From an uncultured Enterobacteriaceae bacterium (GTDB lineage Bacteria > Pseudomonadota > Gammaproteobacteria > Enterobacterales > Enterobacteriaceae), in contig CAKZHC010000006.1 of assembly GCA_936920625.1 (NCBI GenBank), positions 1 through 32,035 of the forward strand: a stretch of DNA of 32,035 nt, in the 5' to 3' direction. Numbering within the stretch: position 1 is the stretch's first letter; the number at the start of each line of letters is the position of its first letter. The position numbers were made by a program, and so were the translations under genes. This document shows positions 1 to 8,560 of the stretch, in pieces. The notes below the pieces were generated by a model that worked only from the letters and a program-made list of their open reading frames with translations, was not told the origin of the DNA and made no database searches.

Positions 1-363
1 ATTAGTTAAACGAATGTATCATATAATCATAAAGTTAAATAATTTTTCCATAAAAGTTACAGTAGTTAAATTTTAATATTAATTTTTTATCAACAGAGAT
101 TATTGTCGAACTTGCTTTAGTTCTTTTTTAAAGTAAGGCTCGTTACGAAGAGGTAATATATTCTGTTATAGGTTTGAAAAATGTACTGTAATTAGCATTA
201 ATCATTGATAAAAAGATTAAACAGGGTATTTGATACTAAAAATGGTGACATTTTAATTTTTTTCCTACGCCTGGTTAGGTGATGGTGCAATACTGCTTTT
301 TGCAGGCACAGGGTTACAATGACTGCGCCAGCTCTTATCCATCTCCCATATGCGGTGATTAAA
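1..363. other. AT-rich intergenic region downstream of pta
   Basis: No convincing coding sequence was found on either strand; the few ATG codons are followed quickly by stops. The region is very AT-rich. A short inverted repeat (CTGC, five T, GCAG) lies near 293-305 but has no T-tract on the side that would end pta transcription, so I do not call a terminator. It includes the 3' flank of the pta transcript and whatever lies left of the window. Confidence 0.6.
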
Positions 364-2535
364 TTAGTTATCTGATCCAGATATAATGGGTTGCTTATCT
401 GCTGCTTGTCCGGCCTGAATGGCTGTCAAAGCAATGGTGTAGACGATGTCGTCAACCAGTGCACCGCGTGAAAGATCGTTTACTGGCTTTCGCATTCCCT
501 GCAGCATCGGGCCAATCGAGATGAGATCGGCCGAGCGCTGGACGGCTTTGTAAGTAGTGTTACCTGTATTTAGATCCGGGAAGATGAACACTGTTGCCTG
601 GCCCGCTACAGGTGAATCCGGCGCTTTTGATTTTGCCACGTCGGCCATGATAGCGGCATCATATTGCAGGGGGCCATCGATAACCAAATCGGGGCGTTTT
701 TGTTTAGCGATACGCGTTGCTTCACGCACTTTTTCTACATCGCTCCCGACACCCGACGTACCTGTTGAATAAGAGATCATTGCCACACGCGGGTCAATGC
801 CAAAGGCACTGGCAGAGTCCGCTGACTGAATGGCAATCTCTGCCAGCTGTTCTGCTGTGGGTGCGGGGTTGATTGCGCAATCGCCGTAAACCAACACTTG
901 CTCTGGCAGCAGCATAAAAAATACGGAAGAAACTAGCGAGCTGCCGGGTGCAGTTTTAATAAGTTGTAATGCTGGCCGGATGGTATTTGCAGTTGTGTGA
1001 ACGGCTCCGGATACCAGCCCATCGACTTCGGCGCGTTCCAGCATCATTGTGCCCAGTACTACGTTATCTTCCAGCTGCTCTTCGGCTACTACTTCAGTCA
1101 GTCCTTTACTTTTACGCAGTTCAACCATACGGGCAACGTAGCGGTTACGCACTGAGGCTGGATTGATTATTTCAACGCCCGGCCCCAGCTCAATACCTTG
1201 TGCAGCGGCTACACGCTGGATTTCATCGGGATTACCTAACAACACACAGGTAGCAATGCCTCGTTTTGCACAAATTGCGGCTGCTTTGACCGTGCGTGAT
1301 TCGTCACCTTCTGGCAATACAATGCGTTTGCCAGCTTTGCGTGCCAGCTCAGTCAGTTGATAACGGAAGGCTGGCGGAGAGAGGCGGCGGCTTCGTTCAG
1401 AGGCAGCGGTCAACGACTCGATCCAGTCGGGATTAATATAACTTGCCACGTATTCCTGCACTTTTTCTACGCGCCGTGTATCGTCTGCCGGTACCTCCAG
1501 ATTGAAACTTTGCAGGCTCAGAGAAGTCTGCCAGGTGTTGGTGTTGACAAGAAAAACTGGCAGACCAGTTTCAAAGGCACGCTGGCACAATTTGCTAATA
1601 TTCTCGTCGATTTCCTGCCCTCCGGTCAGGAGAATGGCACCAATCTCCAGACCATTCATCGCAGCCAGACAGGCAGCAACCAGCACCTCCGGGCGATCGG
1701 CGCTTGTCACCAGCAGGGAGCCGGGGCGGAAATACTTAAGCATATTTTGCAGGTTCCGCGCACAGAAAGTAACAGAACGTACGCGCCGGGTAGCGATGTC
1801 TCCCTCATTGATGATTCTGGCGTTGAGATGACGGCACATATCGATGGCTCGTGTGGCAATGAGATCAAAACTCCAAGGCACACAACCCAGTACAGGAAGT
1901 GGGCTGTTGGCGGTAAGCTGCTGAACGTCAATATTTACTGCGCAGGCTTTATTTGAATCATCAAAAATTTCAGAGAGGTCGGGGCGGGTACGTCCCTGAT
2001 CATCAACCGGTGCATTAAGTTTATTGATGATAACACCCGTAATATTTTTATTCCTGCTGCCGAAACTGCTGCGAGTAAGTTTAATGCGCTCAATTAGCGC
2101 AGATGTGGAATCGTTACTTGGTGACATAACAAACACGATCTCTGCGTTCAGCGTTTTAGCAATTTCATAGTTCAGCGCAGAAGCAAACTGATGTTTGCGG
2201 GTGGGCACCAGCCCCTCAACCAGCACTACCTCAGCATCACGGGTGTTGTTATGGTAGCGTGCGATAAACTCTTCCATCAACACATCCTGCTGATTAGCCC
2301 CCAGCAGTGATTCAACGTGATTCATGGTAAGGGGTTCCGCCGCATGGATAGTTGAGTTTTTGCGGATAATGTTCGTGGTGTGATCCAGATGGCCCGTATC
2401 GCTACGTGGTTGTGCAATGGGTTTGAATACACTAAGGCGGACGCCTTTGCGCTCCATAGCACGAATAACCCCAAGGCTAATACTAGTCAGGCCGGTGCTG
2501 GTACCAGTAGGAATTAACATAATTGTACGGGACAC
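364..2535 (-). CDS. pta: phosphate acetyltransferase
   Basis: Converts acetyl-CoA and phosphate to acetyl phosphate and CoA in the cytoplasm; with AckA it forms the reversible acetate overflow pathway, and acetyl phosphate also acetylates proteins and phosphorylates response regulators. The 723-residue product has the long enterobacterial three-part layout: an N-terminal dethiobiotin-synthetase-like P-loop domain (IPTGTSTGLTS at residues 8-18), a central DRTGG domain (roughly 220-345, with TSADRPEVLVAA and LLTGG), and the C-terminal catalytic phosphotransacetylase domain (roughly 390-710, with LPEGDESRTVKAA, SGAVHTTANTIRP and FPDLNTGNTTYKAVQRS). E. coli Pta is 714 residues; most of the difference is a short unconserved tail. 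It lies 76 bp downstream of ackA on the same strand, so the two are probably co-transcribed. The start MSRTIMLIP matches the family start. No terminator was recognised after it. Confidence 0.98.
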   Translation of the reverse strand: MSRTIMLIPTGTSTGLTSISLGVIRAMERKGVRLSVFKPIAQPRSDTGHLDHTTNIIRKNSTIHAAEPLTMNHVESLLGANQQDVLMEEFIARYHNNTRDAEVVLVEGLVPTRKHQFASALNYEIAKTLNAEIVFVMSPSNDSTSALIERIKLTRSSFGSRNKNITGVIINKLNAPVDDQGRTRPDLSEIFDDSNKACAVNIDVQQLTANSPLPVLGCVPWSFDLIATRAIDMCRHLNARIINEGDIATRRVRSVTFCARNLQNMLKYFRPGSLLVTSADRPEVLVAACLAAMNGLEIGAILLTGGQEIDENISKLCQRAFETGLPVFLVNTNTWQTSLSLQSFNLEVPADDTRRVEKVQEYVASYINPDWIESLTAASERSRRLSPPAFRYQLTELARKAGKRIVLPEGDESRTVKAAAICAKRGIATCVLLGNPDEIQRVAAAQGIELGPGVEIINPASVRNRYVARMVELRKSKGLTEVVAEEQLEDNVVLGTMMLERAEVDGLVSGAVHTTANTIRPALQLIKTAPGSSLVSSVFFMLLPEQVLVYGDCAINPAPTAEQLAEIAIQSADSASAFGIDPRVAMISYSTGTSGVGSDVEKVREATRIAKQKRPDLVIDGPLQYDAAIMADVAKSKAPDSPVAGQATVFIFPDLNTGNTTYKAVQRSADLISIGPMLQGMRKPVNDLSRGALVDDIVYTIALTAIQAGQAADKQPIISGSDN

Positions 2536-2611
2536 GATAAAACCTCTCAGGTTATTTACTTATCGACGGTGTTTCATCATAACTTTTGGTCTGGGTTAAA
2601 AACAAAATACC

Positions 2612-3814
2612 TCAGGTTGTGAGCCGGGCGGCATCTTGTGCGATGACCAGTTCTTCATTTGTTGGAATAACCAATGCAGGGCGTGTACCTTGCTTGTTGA
2701 TAAATCCAGTAGTGCCGAAGCGAGCATGCAGGTTGAGTGATGAATCAACTTCAAAACCGAGCAGCCCCAGTTTATTGAGGGTTTTCTCGCGCACCAGAGC
2801 GGCGTTTTCACCAATACCGCCAGTAAAGATGACAGCATCCAGAGATCCGTCCATAAGGGCACTGTAAGAGCCGATGTACTTTGCCAGCCGGTGGCAGTAG
2901 ACATCCATGGCGCGTTTGGCATCCTCTTGCAGATAGTAATTATCTTCAGCATAGCGGCAGTCACTCGTTACTTCCGTCAGCCCTAACAAGCCAGACTCTT
3001 TAGTCAGCAGCTGGTTGATAGCCTCAATATTCATTCCCAGCGTATCATGCAGGAAGAAAATGATTGCCGGATCGATATCCCCACTGCGTGTTCCCATTAC
3101 CAGCCCCTCTAGTGGTGTCAGACCCATTGACGTATCAACACAGAGGCCCTCGCGAATGGCACAAACGGAGCCACCATTACCAAGATGGCAGGTGATGAGG
3201 TTTAACGATTCTGCTGGTTTTTTTAGCAGAGTGGCCGCCTGATGCATTACATAGTAATGGCTGGTGCCGTGGGCACCATAACGGCGCAGACCATGCTCTT
3301 TATAAAGCCGGTAAGGCAGGGCATAAAGATAGGACTCTTCGGGCATACTTTGATGAAAAGCGGTGTCGAAAACGGCAACATTTTTATCTGACAAATGTGG
3401 GAAATTTTTCATCGCTTCACTGATACCAATCAGGTGAGCTGGATTGTGCAATGGAGCAAAAAATGAGGCATCTTTAATGTGTTGTATCACCTCATCGGTG
3501 ATGATGACTGAGTGGGTGAGTTTATCACCGCCATGAACAATACGATGTCCGATTGCTGTGATTTGTGGCAAAAGATCAGGCTCTTGTGCCAGAATATGAT
3601 GGGATATAAAATCCAGTGCTGCGCTGTGGGCGGATCCGGCTCCTAAGGGAGCATCCTGCTTATGGCCGGTTATTTTCCATTTAATACGGGCTTCTGGCAG
3701 ATAGAAACATTCGGCTAAACCCGAGAGATACTCTTCACCGTTAGCGGGATCAATGATTGCGAACTTTAGGGATGAACTACCACAGTTCAGAACCAACACT
3801 AACTTTCTCGACAT
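2612..3814 (-). CDS. ackA: acetate kinase
   Basis: Transfers phosphate from acetyl phosphate to ADP, giving acetate and ATP. The 400-residue length equals E. coli AckA. Family motifs are intact: LVLNCGSSSLKF at the N terminus (phosphate-binding Asn and Ser), GHRIVHGG, the catalytic DTAFHQSMP, GAHGTSHYYV with its phosphate-binding His, HLGNGGS, the GTRSGDIDP arginine loop, and NEELVIAQD near the C terminus. The reading frame is open for 15 more codons upstream (to 3859), but the start at 3814 (MSRKLVLVLNCGSSS) matches the conserved family N terminus and has an AGG about eight bases upstream. It is divergent from yfbV, sharing a 341-bp control region, and is followed by pta. Confidence 0.98.
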   Translation of the reverse strand: MSRKLVLVLNCGSSSLKFAIIDPANGEEYLSGLAECFYLPEARIKWKITGHKQDAPLGAGSAHSAALDFISHHILAQEPDLLPQITAIGHRIVHGGDKLTHSVIITDEVIQHIKDASFFAPLHNPAHLIGISEAMKNFPHLSDKNVAVFDTAFHQSMPEESYLYALPYRLYKEHGLRRYGAHGTSHYYVMHQAATLLKKPAESLNLITCHLGNGGSVCAIREGLCVDTSMGLTPLEGLVMGTRSGDIDPAIIFFLHDTLGMNIEAINQLLTKESGLLGLTEVTSDCRYAEDNYYLQEDAKRAMDVYCHRLAKYIGSYSALMDGSLDAVIFTGGIGENAALVREKTLNKLGLLGFEVDSSLNLHARFGTTGFINKQGTRPALVIPTNEELVIAQDAARLTT

Positions 3815-4155
3815 GGAAATACCTATATTATAACACGTTGTAATAATCAGACTCTTCATCAGAACAGTGCCTGTATGACGTCAGATTGATGAGCAATATT
3901 TATTTATAAACGGCAACAGCGCTGAACGCTATATGTGCTGCACATTTCTTTAATTTTGTACTATTTTCGACAAAAAATCAGGCGGGCAAAGCCAGAGGGC
4001 ATGCTGATAGCTGTCAGATTTTTTTATCACTCAGTGATAAAAGGCTGGTAAGAATAACCAGGTTATTGTTAAAGACAAAATATTTTAAATCTTGTACTCT
4101 AAAGTTGTGGTTTTATGAATTTTATTGAATTTTTTACCGAGACGTTGAGGGTATT
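3815..4155. promoter_or_regulatory. divergent ackA / yfbV control region
   Basis: AT-rich non-coding stretch between the divergent ackA and yfbV start codons. It should hold promoters for both. A 9+3+9 perfect inverted repeat lies at 4022-4042 and is listed separately. A TATAAT hexamer on the minus strand at 3827-3832 is too close to the ackA start to be its obvious promoter. In E. coli the ackA promoter responds to ArcA and FNR, but I could not place convincing sites for either here. Confidence 0.5.
4022..4042. promoter_or_regulatory. perfect inverted repeat, possible operator
   Basis: Arms TTTTATCAC and GTGATAAAA are separated by three bases (TCA). The core TATCAC/GTGATA with a small spacer looks like a dimeric-repressor operator. 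As RNA it could also form a short hairpin, but the stem is AT-rich and it sits 113 bp upstream of yfbV and 208 bp upstream of ackA, which fits a regulatory site better than a terminator. The binding protein is unknown. Confidence 0.4.
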
Positions 4156-4608
4156 ATGGCCAGCGATCCAAGTTATATAAGCGGGTTAAAGCTGTTTCAG
4201 CACGGGCGGCACTATATGAAGACGTGGCCTGTTGATAAACGCCTTGCACCGGTTTTTATCGAAAACCGGATTATTGTCGTGACGCGCTTTGCTCTCCGGT
4301 TTATGCCACCGCTGGCGTTATTCGTATTAACCTGGCAGATAGCTCTTGGTGGGCAGCAGAGCGCAGCAGTGGCTACCGCTCTGTTTGCTTGCAGTCTGCC
4401 GATGCAGGGATTGTGGTGGTTAGGAAAGCGTTCGATTACGCCGTTGCCCCCCGGGCTACTGCACTGGTTCCATGAAATGCGCGTCAGGCTTGTTGAATCC
4501 GGGCAGACGCTGACCCCGCCAGAAGATCGCCCCACTTATCAGGCTTTGGCGGAAGTGCTGAAACGTGCTTTCAAGCAGCTGGACAAAACTTTCCTTGATG
4601 ACTTGTGA
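4156..4608 (+). CDS. yfbV: UPF0208 inner-membrane protein YfbV
   Basis: A 150-residue protein (E. coli 151) of the DUF412/UPF0208 family. Conserved blocks include HYMKTWPVDKRLAPVFIENR near the N terminus, RFMPPLALF and LTWQIALGG in the first hydrophobic segment (about 52-72), ALFACSLPMQGLWWLGKRS (about 76-94) and the C-terminal FKQLDKTFLDDL. Two membrane segments are predicted by eye, with a cytosolic C-terminal tail. In E. coli YfbV is reported to help insulate the Ter macrodomain of the chromosome; its biochemical role is not known. A GAGGG four bases before the ATG supports the start. It is divergent from ackA and converges on yfbR. The E. coli genes yfbU, yfbT and yfbS, which lie between yfbV and yfbR there, are absent here. 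Confidence 0.95.
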   Translation: MASDPSYISGLKLFQHGRHYMKTWPVDKRLAPVFIENRIIVVTRFALRFMPPLALFVLTWQIALGGQQSAAVATALFACSLPMQGLWWLGKRSITPLPPGLLHWFHEMRVRLVESGQTLTPPEDRPTYQALAEVLKRAFKQLDKTFLDDL

Positions 4609-4731
4609 TGAACAGCGGAGTGGTGAGTTATCCTGACCTTGCTTAAAGATTGTTGTTCCGCCAGAGATACGGCGCTTTTATTAATACGGCCACTGATGTG
4701 AAAAAATAGCGATACAAATGAAAGTGGTATA

Positions 4732-5331
4732 TCAAAGCCATGTATCCCGTGATATTTCCTCAAGTGATAAATTAAAGCTGGGTACGAACACATCCATAAA
4801 CCAGCTCATCTCCTGACTACTCCGCTGTTGCAATGTTTTTTCAAGACGGTTTTTAGCTGGCAGGAACTCTTTGTTACCTGCCGAAAGCTCCTCAAGGCAT
4901 TTGAGGTAAGCACAAATAGCGTCAGCCTGTTTGACTATCGTTGCTTCTTCCTCGCTGCGCAGAGTGTCGTCTACTAAGGATGCGTAGGCTTCCTGAAGTT
5001 CAGCTGGTAGCATTTCAATCAGTTTTTTTTGTGCTACTTTTTCAATCTTTTTATATTCATGGGCTATTTCGGTGTTGTAATACTTTACCGGAGTAGGCAG
5101 ATCGCCCGTAAGGACTTCGCTGGCATCATGATAAAGCGCCATCATGACAACTCTTCCTACATCGAGGCAGCCGTCAAATTTTTGATTTTTGATAACTGCT
5201 AGCGCGTGCGCAATCATTGCCACTTGCAGAGTATGTTCTGAGACATTTTCGGTACGTGTATTGCGCATCAGAGGCCAGCGATTAATGAGTTTGAGCCGTG
5301 AGAGATGGGCAAAAAAATGACTTTGAGTCAT
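4732..5331 (-). CDS. yfbR: 5'-deoxynucleotidase YfbR
   Basis: HD-domain phosphohydrolase that removes phosphate from deoxyribonucleoside 5'-monophosphates, a cytosolic enzyme of nucleotide pool balance. The 199-residue length equals E. coli YfbR. The metal and catalytic residues are visible: His33 in SEHT, the HD pair His68-Asp69 in YHDASEVLTGD with Glu72, and Asp137 in KQADA. The frame is open upstream to 5451, overlapping alaA, but MTQSHFFAHLSRLKLINRWPLMR at 5331 matches the family start and leaves a normal 61-bp gap to alaA. It lies downstream of alaA on the same strand, probably in the same transcript, and converges with yfbV with 123 bp between them. Confidence 0.97.
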   Translation of the reverse strand: MTQSHFFAHLSRLKLINRWPLMRNTRTENVSEHTLQVAMIAHALAVIKNQKFDGCLDVGRVVMMALYHDASEVLTGDLPTPVKYYNTEIAHEYKKIEKVAQKKLIEMLPAELQEAYASLVDDTLRSEEEATIVKQADAICAYLKCLEELSAGNKEFLPAKNRLEKTLQQRSSQEMSWFMDVFVPSFNLSLEEISRDTWL

Positions 5332-5392
5332 GTTAACCTGTTTCGTTAAAGGTAGAGGTAATGACCCCATTATTTTTGCAGATACATAAAAA

Positions 5393-6607
5393 TCACTGGT
5401 GATAATTTTCCAGAAATCTCGCAAAACTATTAATAGCCATTTCAAGTTCATCTACACGGGGCAGGATGACGATGCGAACATGATCCGGCCAGGGCCAGTT
5501 GAAAGCAGTCCCATGCACCAGCAGCACTTGTTCCTGTAGTAAAAAATCCAGCACCAGCTTCTGGTCATCATAAAGGTTAAACTTTTTGGTATCAATGCGT
5601 GCGAACATGTAGAGTGCGCCGTCAGGTTTAACACAGCTCACGCCGGGAATATCATTAAGTAATTCCCATGCACGTTGTCGCTGTTCATAAAGACGCCCCC
5701 CGGCAACAATGTGTTCATTAATACTTTGGTAGCCACCCAGTGCCGTTTGAATGGCATGTTGTGCTGGTACGTTGGAACAAAGCCGCATAGAGGCTAGCAT
5801 CTCCAGGCCTTCAATGTAGCTTTTAACATGGTTTTTGGGGCCATTGAACACCATCCAGCCTTGGCGAAACCCAGCAACACGGTAGGCTTTTGATAAGCCG
5901 TTGAATGTTACCGTAAACAGGTCTGGAGCCAGTGCAGCAATAGAGTGATGCTGCGCCGAATCATATATTATTTTATCATATATCTCGTCCGCAAAGATAA
6001 TCAGGTGATGCTGGCGGGCGATTTCTGTAATCTCCATCAGGAGCTCTTTACTGTAAACTGCTCCGGTTGGGTTGTTAGGATTGATGATTACAATACCACG
6101 AGTACGAGGTGTGATTTTATTTCGCAAATCCTGCAGATCTGGAAACCATCCGGCAGATTCATCGCAAAGATAATGCACAGCTTTGCCGCCTGATAAAGAG
6201 ACCGCAGCAGTCCATAGCGGGTAGTCAGGTGCAGGCACCAGCATTTCATCGCCACTATTCAATAATGCCTGCATGGATTGGACAATCAGTTCGGAAACGC
6301 CATTACCCAAAAATACATCTTCAACAGTGATGTCGCGCAAACCACTTTCCTGATAGTGCTGCACAATAGCTTTTCTGGCAGAATAAAGCCCTTTAGAATC
6401 ACAATACCCTTGGGCGCTGGGCAGATTACGAATCACATCAACCAGAATTTCGTCTGGAGCTTCAAAACCAAACGGAGCGGGATTGCCAATATTTAGCTTC
6501 AGGATGCGGTGCCCTTCCTCTTCCAGTCGTTTGGCTTCTTTGAGAACCGGCCCACGAATGTCGTAACGCACATTATCCAGCTTGGCTGACTTTTCTATTA
6601 TTTTCAT
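5393..6607 (-). CDS. alaA: glutamate-pyruvate aminotransferase AlaA
   Basis: PLP-dependent class I aminotransferase that makes alanine from pyruvate using glutamate as amino donor; the main alanine-forming transaminase in E. coli along with AlaC and AvtA. The 404-residue product (E. coli 405) carries the fold-type I signature: NIGNPAPFGF near residue 40, the substrate/PLP region NPNNPTGAV at 176-184, Asp207 in FADEIYD that contacts the pyridine nitrogen, and the Schiff-base Lys240 in FNGLSKAYRVAGFRQGW. It begins MKIIEKSAKLDNVRYDIRGP as in E. coli. It is divergent from lrhA across a 978-bp non-coding region, as in E. coli where this gap is also unusually long. Confidence 0.97.
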   Translation of the reverse strand: MKIIEKSAKLDNVRYDIRGPVLKEAKRLEEEGHRILKLNIGNPAPFGFEAPDEILVDVIRNLPSAQGYCDSKGLYSARKAIVQHYQESGLRDITVEDVFLGNGVSELIVQSMQALLNSGDEMLVPAPDYPLWTAAVSLSGGKAVHYLCDESAGWFPDLQDLRNKITPRTRGIVIINPNNPTGAVYSKELLMEITEIARQHHLIIFADEIYDKIIYDSAQHHSIAALAPDLFTVTFNGLSKAYRVAGFRQGWMVFNGPKNHVKSYIEGLEMLASMRLCSNVPAQHAIQTALGGYQSINEHIVAGGRLYEQRQRAWELLNDIPGVSCVKPDGALYMFARIDTKKFNLYDDQKLVLDFLLQEQVLLVHGTAFNWPWPDHVRIVILPRVDELEMAINSFARFLENYHQ

Positions 6608-7318
6608 TCCGTACGCCTTTATCCGCAGTTATCTCTGCTGTCATTGAAATAGAATTGTCCAATGTACCCTTACCTGAGCCAATTTTGAAGATGATTAGAT
6701 TGTTTTTTGAGTTGCAGAAAATGAGATGCTTGTGGCAATCAGTATCTTTCGGTTATTTATTACTCTGTACAATACATAACAGAATAACATTTTTTAAGTA
6801 TTCATCACGGCGGTTTGTTTCAAGTGAAATTTACACGGGCGCACATTACGTTGGCCCTATTAAATGTTATAAAGTGATGATTTCTGAAATAGTAAATAAA
6901 TATTTAAGAATATGTCAATATAGAAAATATGAGATATGACTTAGCATTTATCGTTACTGATTCTCAGAAGAGCAAGTAAAAAATAACCTGATTAAAATAT
7001 AATCAAATCAATAAATCTCAGCACGGAAAAATCGTATTTTTGGTTTTCTATTAATGAAATCTTACTTTAGTGAAAAGAATTATGTTTTGAGGGCTTAAAA
7101 ATCGAGCTACACTATGCCAAGATAGATAACAGAAGATATCAATTGTTATTTTGGGCCTTTTCGGTAGATGGTTTTTTTGATTGTTCACGTTAAAATTGTT
7201 TAAATCATTTTAATATTTTTTGTTGAAATCATGCCATACAGGTCATCAAATTTAATAATTTAGTTAACACTAAGAGTATCGCAGCATGGTACTTTGCTGC
7301 TATCCGCAGGGGAATATA

Positions 7319-7405
7319 ATGAACAAGGCGTGGATTCTGGCAGCTTATGAATCAGCGTTAGATTTATTAGCAATTCATCAGATGAAATTGATGATGAAGA
7401 GATGA
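7319..7405 (+). CDS. possible 28-codon leader ORF upstream of lrhA
   Basis: ATG at 7319 opens a 28-codon frame (begins MNKAWILAAYESALD, ends MKLMMKR) after an AGGGGA placed 5 bases upstream, a good ribosome-binding site. It lies 180 bp before lrhA within the presumed leader. No recognised family, and no evidence of translation beyond the start context. Such short frames occur by chance in AT-rich DNA, so this stays a hypothesis: either a regulatory leader peptide for lrhA or noise. Confidence 0.25.
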   Translation: MNKAWILAAYESALDLLAIHQMKLMMKR

Positions 7406-7432
7406 ATGCTAGGAGGTGTAATTAATAACTTG

Positions 7433-7549
7433 ATGAAACTAATTTTATCAATAGCTGATAAAAGTAATGCATTAGACAACGATTCCAACGCACAGAGTGA
7501 CCATTACTCGCTTACCATTCATTACTTATTATATGAATGGCAACACTAG
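7433..7549 (+). CDS. possible 38-codon small ORF upstream of lrhA
   Basis: ATG at 7433 opens a 38-codon frame ending at a TAG 36 bp before lrhA. A near-perfect Shine-Dalgarno, AGGAGGTG, lies at 7411-7418; its spacing to this ATG is long (about 15 bases), but in-frame TTG (7430) and ATT (7421) codons are closer. The predicted peptide begins MKLILSIADKSNALD, is polar in the middle and ends HYLLYEWQH. It has no membrane segment or family I recognise. Termination close to lrhA would allow translational coupling. It could equally be chance. Confidence 0.25.
   Translation: MKLILSIADKSNALDNDSNAQSDHYSLTIHYLLYEWQH
7515..7540 (+). promoter_or_regulatory. hairpin in lrhA leader
   Basis: Perfect 8-bp arms CCATTCAT and ATGAATGG with a 10-base AT-rich loop, ending 45 bases before the lrhA ATG. 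It overlaps the end of the possible 38-codon ORF, so ribosomes finishing that frame would open it. There is no T-tract after it, so it is not an intrinsic terminator. Confidence 0.35.
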
Positions 7550-7585
7550 GGTAGCTACTTGTAACATCTTATAAGTGAAAAAAAT

Positions 7586-8509
7586 ATGACTAGCACAAAT
7601 CGTTCAATACTTAATCTAGACCTCGATCTATTGCGCACCTTTGTTGCCGTTGCCGATCTTAATACTTTTGCGGCAGCGGCAGCGGCGGTGTGCCGAACTC
7701 AGTCAGCTGTCAGTCAGCAAATGCAGCGGTTAGAACAATTGGTGGGAAAAGAGTTATTTGCCAGGCATGGGCGTAATAAGCTTTTAACAGAACATGGTAT
7801 TCAGCTATTAGGCTACGCACGGAAAATTTTGCGCTTTAATGATGAAGCGTGTACTTCCTTAATGTACAGCAATATTCAGGGTGTCCTGACAATAGGAGCA
7901 TCCGACGACACTTCAGATACTATTCTTCCATACTTGCTCAACCAGGTGACTTCAATTTATCCCAAGCTGGCAATTGATGTGCGGGTTAAACGCAATCCAT
8001 TTATGATGGAAATGCTCAACCAGGGTGAGGTAGACCTGGTAGTGACAACCTCGAGCCTGATGAATTTTGCCTTTCAGGTACTGCGTACTTCACCAACATT
8101 ATGGTACTGTTCTGCCGACTATATTTTCCAGCCTGGAGAAGCGATTCCTCTAGTGCTGCTCGACGAACCCAGTCCTTACCGGGATATGGCGATTGATCAT
8201 TTAAATGAAGCAGGGATTGCTTGGCGTATCTCTTATGTTGCCTCAACTCTGGCCGCTGTACGGGCTGCGGTTAAAGCTGGTTTAGGGGTCACTGCGCGTC
8301 CAGTGGAAATGATGAGCCCTGAATTACGCGTTATGGGAGCCGCCGAAAGATTGCCACTACTGCCAGATACGGAGTATTTGCTTTGCCGTAATCCGTATAG
8401 TGAGAATGAGCTGGCGCTGGCTATTTTTAACGCAATGCAATCCAGTCACAGCCCTTACGACATGGCGAGTGGGCAAAATGGAAGTGTTTATATGGAGGAT
8501 GAGGCGTAA
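7586..8509 (+). CDS. lrhA: LysR-family transcriptional regulator LrhA (HexA/PecT type)
   Basis: DNA-binding regulator. In E. coli LrhA represses flhDC and thereby flagella and motility, and affects type 1 fimbriae and RpoS; orthologues HexA and PecT repress virulence factors and motility in soft-rot bacteria. The 307-residue product (E. coli 312) has an almost unchanged N-terminal winged helix-turn-helix (about 10-70: LDLDLLRTFVAVADLNTF, RTQSAVSQQMQRLEQLVGK, LLTEHGIQLL) and a LysR substrate-binding domain (about 95-290, with VRAAVKAGLGVTARPVEMMSP). The middle of the effector domain and the C-terminal tail are more diverged. The ribosome-binding site before the ATG is weak, which suits post-transcriptional control through its long leader. 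It precedes nuo in the same direction, as in E. coli. Confidence 0.96.
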   Translation: MTSTNRSILNLDLDLLRTFVAVADLNTFAAAAAAVCRTQSAVSQQMQRLEQLVGKELFARHGRNKLLTEHGIQLLGYARKILRFNDEACTSLMYSNIQGVLTIGASDDTSDTILPYLLNQVTSIYPKLAIDVRVKRNPFMMEMLNQGEVDLVVTTSSLMNFAFQVLRTSPTLWYCSADYIFQPGEAIPLVLLDEPSPYRDMAIDHLNEAGIAWRISYVASTLAAVRAAVKAGLGVTARPVEMMSPELRVMGAAERLPLLPDTEYLLCRNPYSENELALAIFNAMQSSHSPYDMASGQNGSVYMEDEA

Positions 8510-8560
8510 TTGTTGTAAGTGATATACGCCTTTTTCTAAGCCTTTGTTTATTAAGTTAAC

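Larger units (their letters stand above)
6608..7585. promoter_or_regulatory. alaA / lrhA divergent intergenic region and lrhA leader
   Basis: A 978-bp AT-rich region with no long gene. It should hold the alaA promoter (left end, minus strand) and the lrhA promoter with a long 5' leader. A possible promoter at about 7087-7113 (TTGAGG, 15 bases, TACACT) is weak. Between 7300 and 7550 there are two small ORFs with good ribosome-binding sequences and a hairpin at 7515-7540, listed separately. In E. coli lrhA also has a leader of several hundred bases, so a long structured leader here is plausible by homology. Confidence 0.55.

Noticed and set aside
293..305. CTGC-TTTTT-GCAG hairpin as terminator of pta
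   Set aside because: The stem has only four pairs and no U-tract follows it in the direction of pta transcription.
1357..1956. 199-codon plus-strand frame inside pta
   Set aside because: It is antisense to pta, which is conserved along its full length; the predicted peptide has no recognisable motifs.
3827..3832. Perfect TATAAT on the minus strand upstream of ackA
   Set aside because: It would place transcription about six bases before the ackA ATG, cutting off the ribosome-binding sequence, and no -35 match exists at the proper distance.
6655..6939. 94-codon plus-strand frame upstream of lrhA starting at TTG
   Set aside because: It has a TTG start without a ribosome-binding site, lies in AT-rich control DNA, and shows no family motif or coding-like composition.
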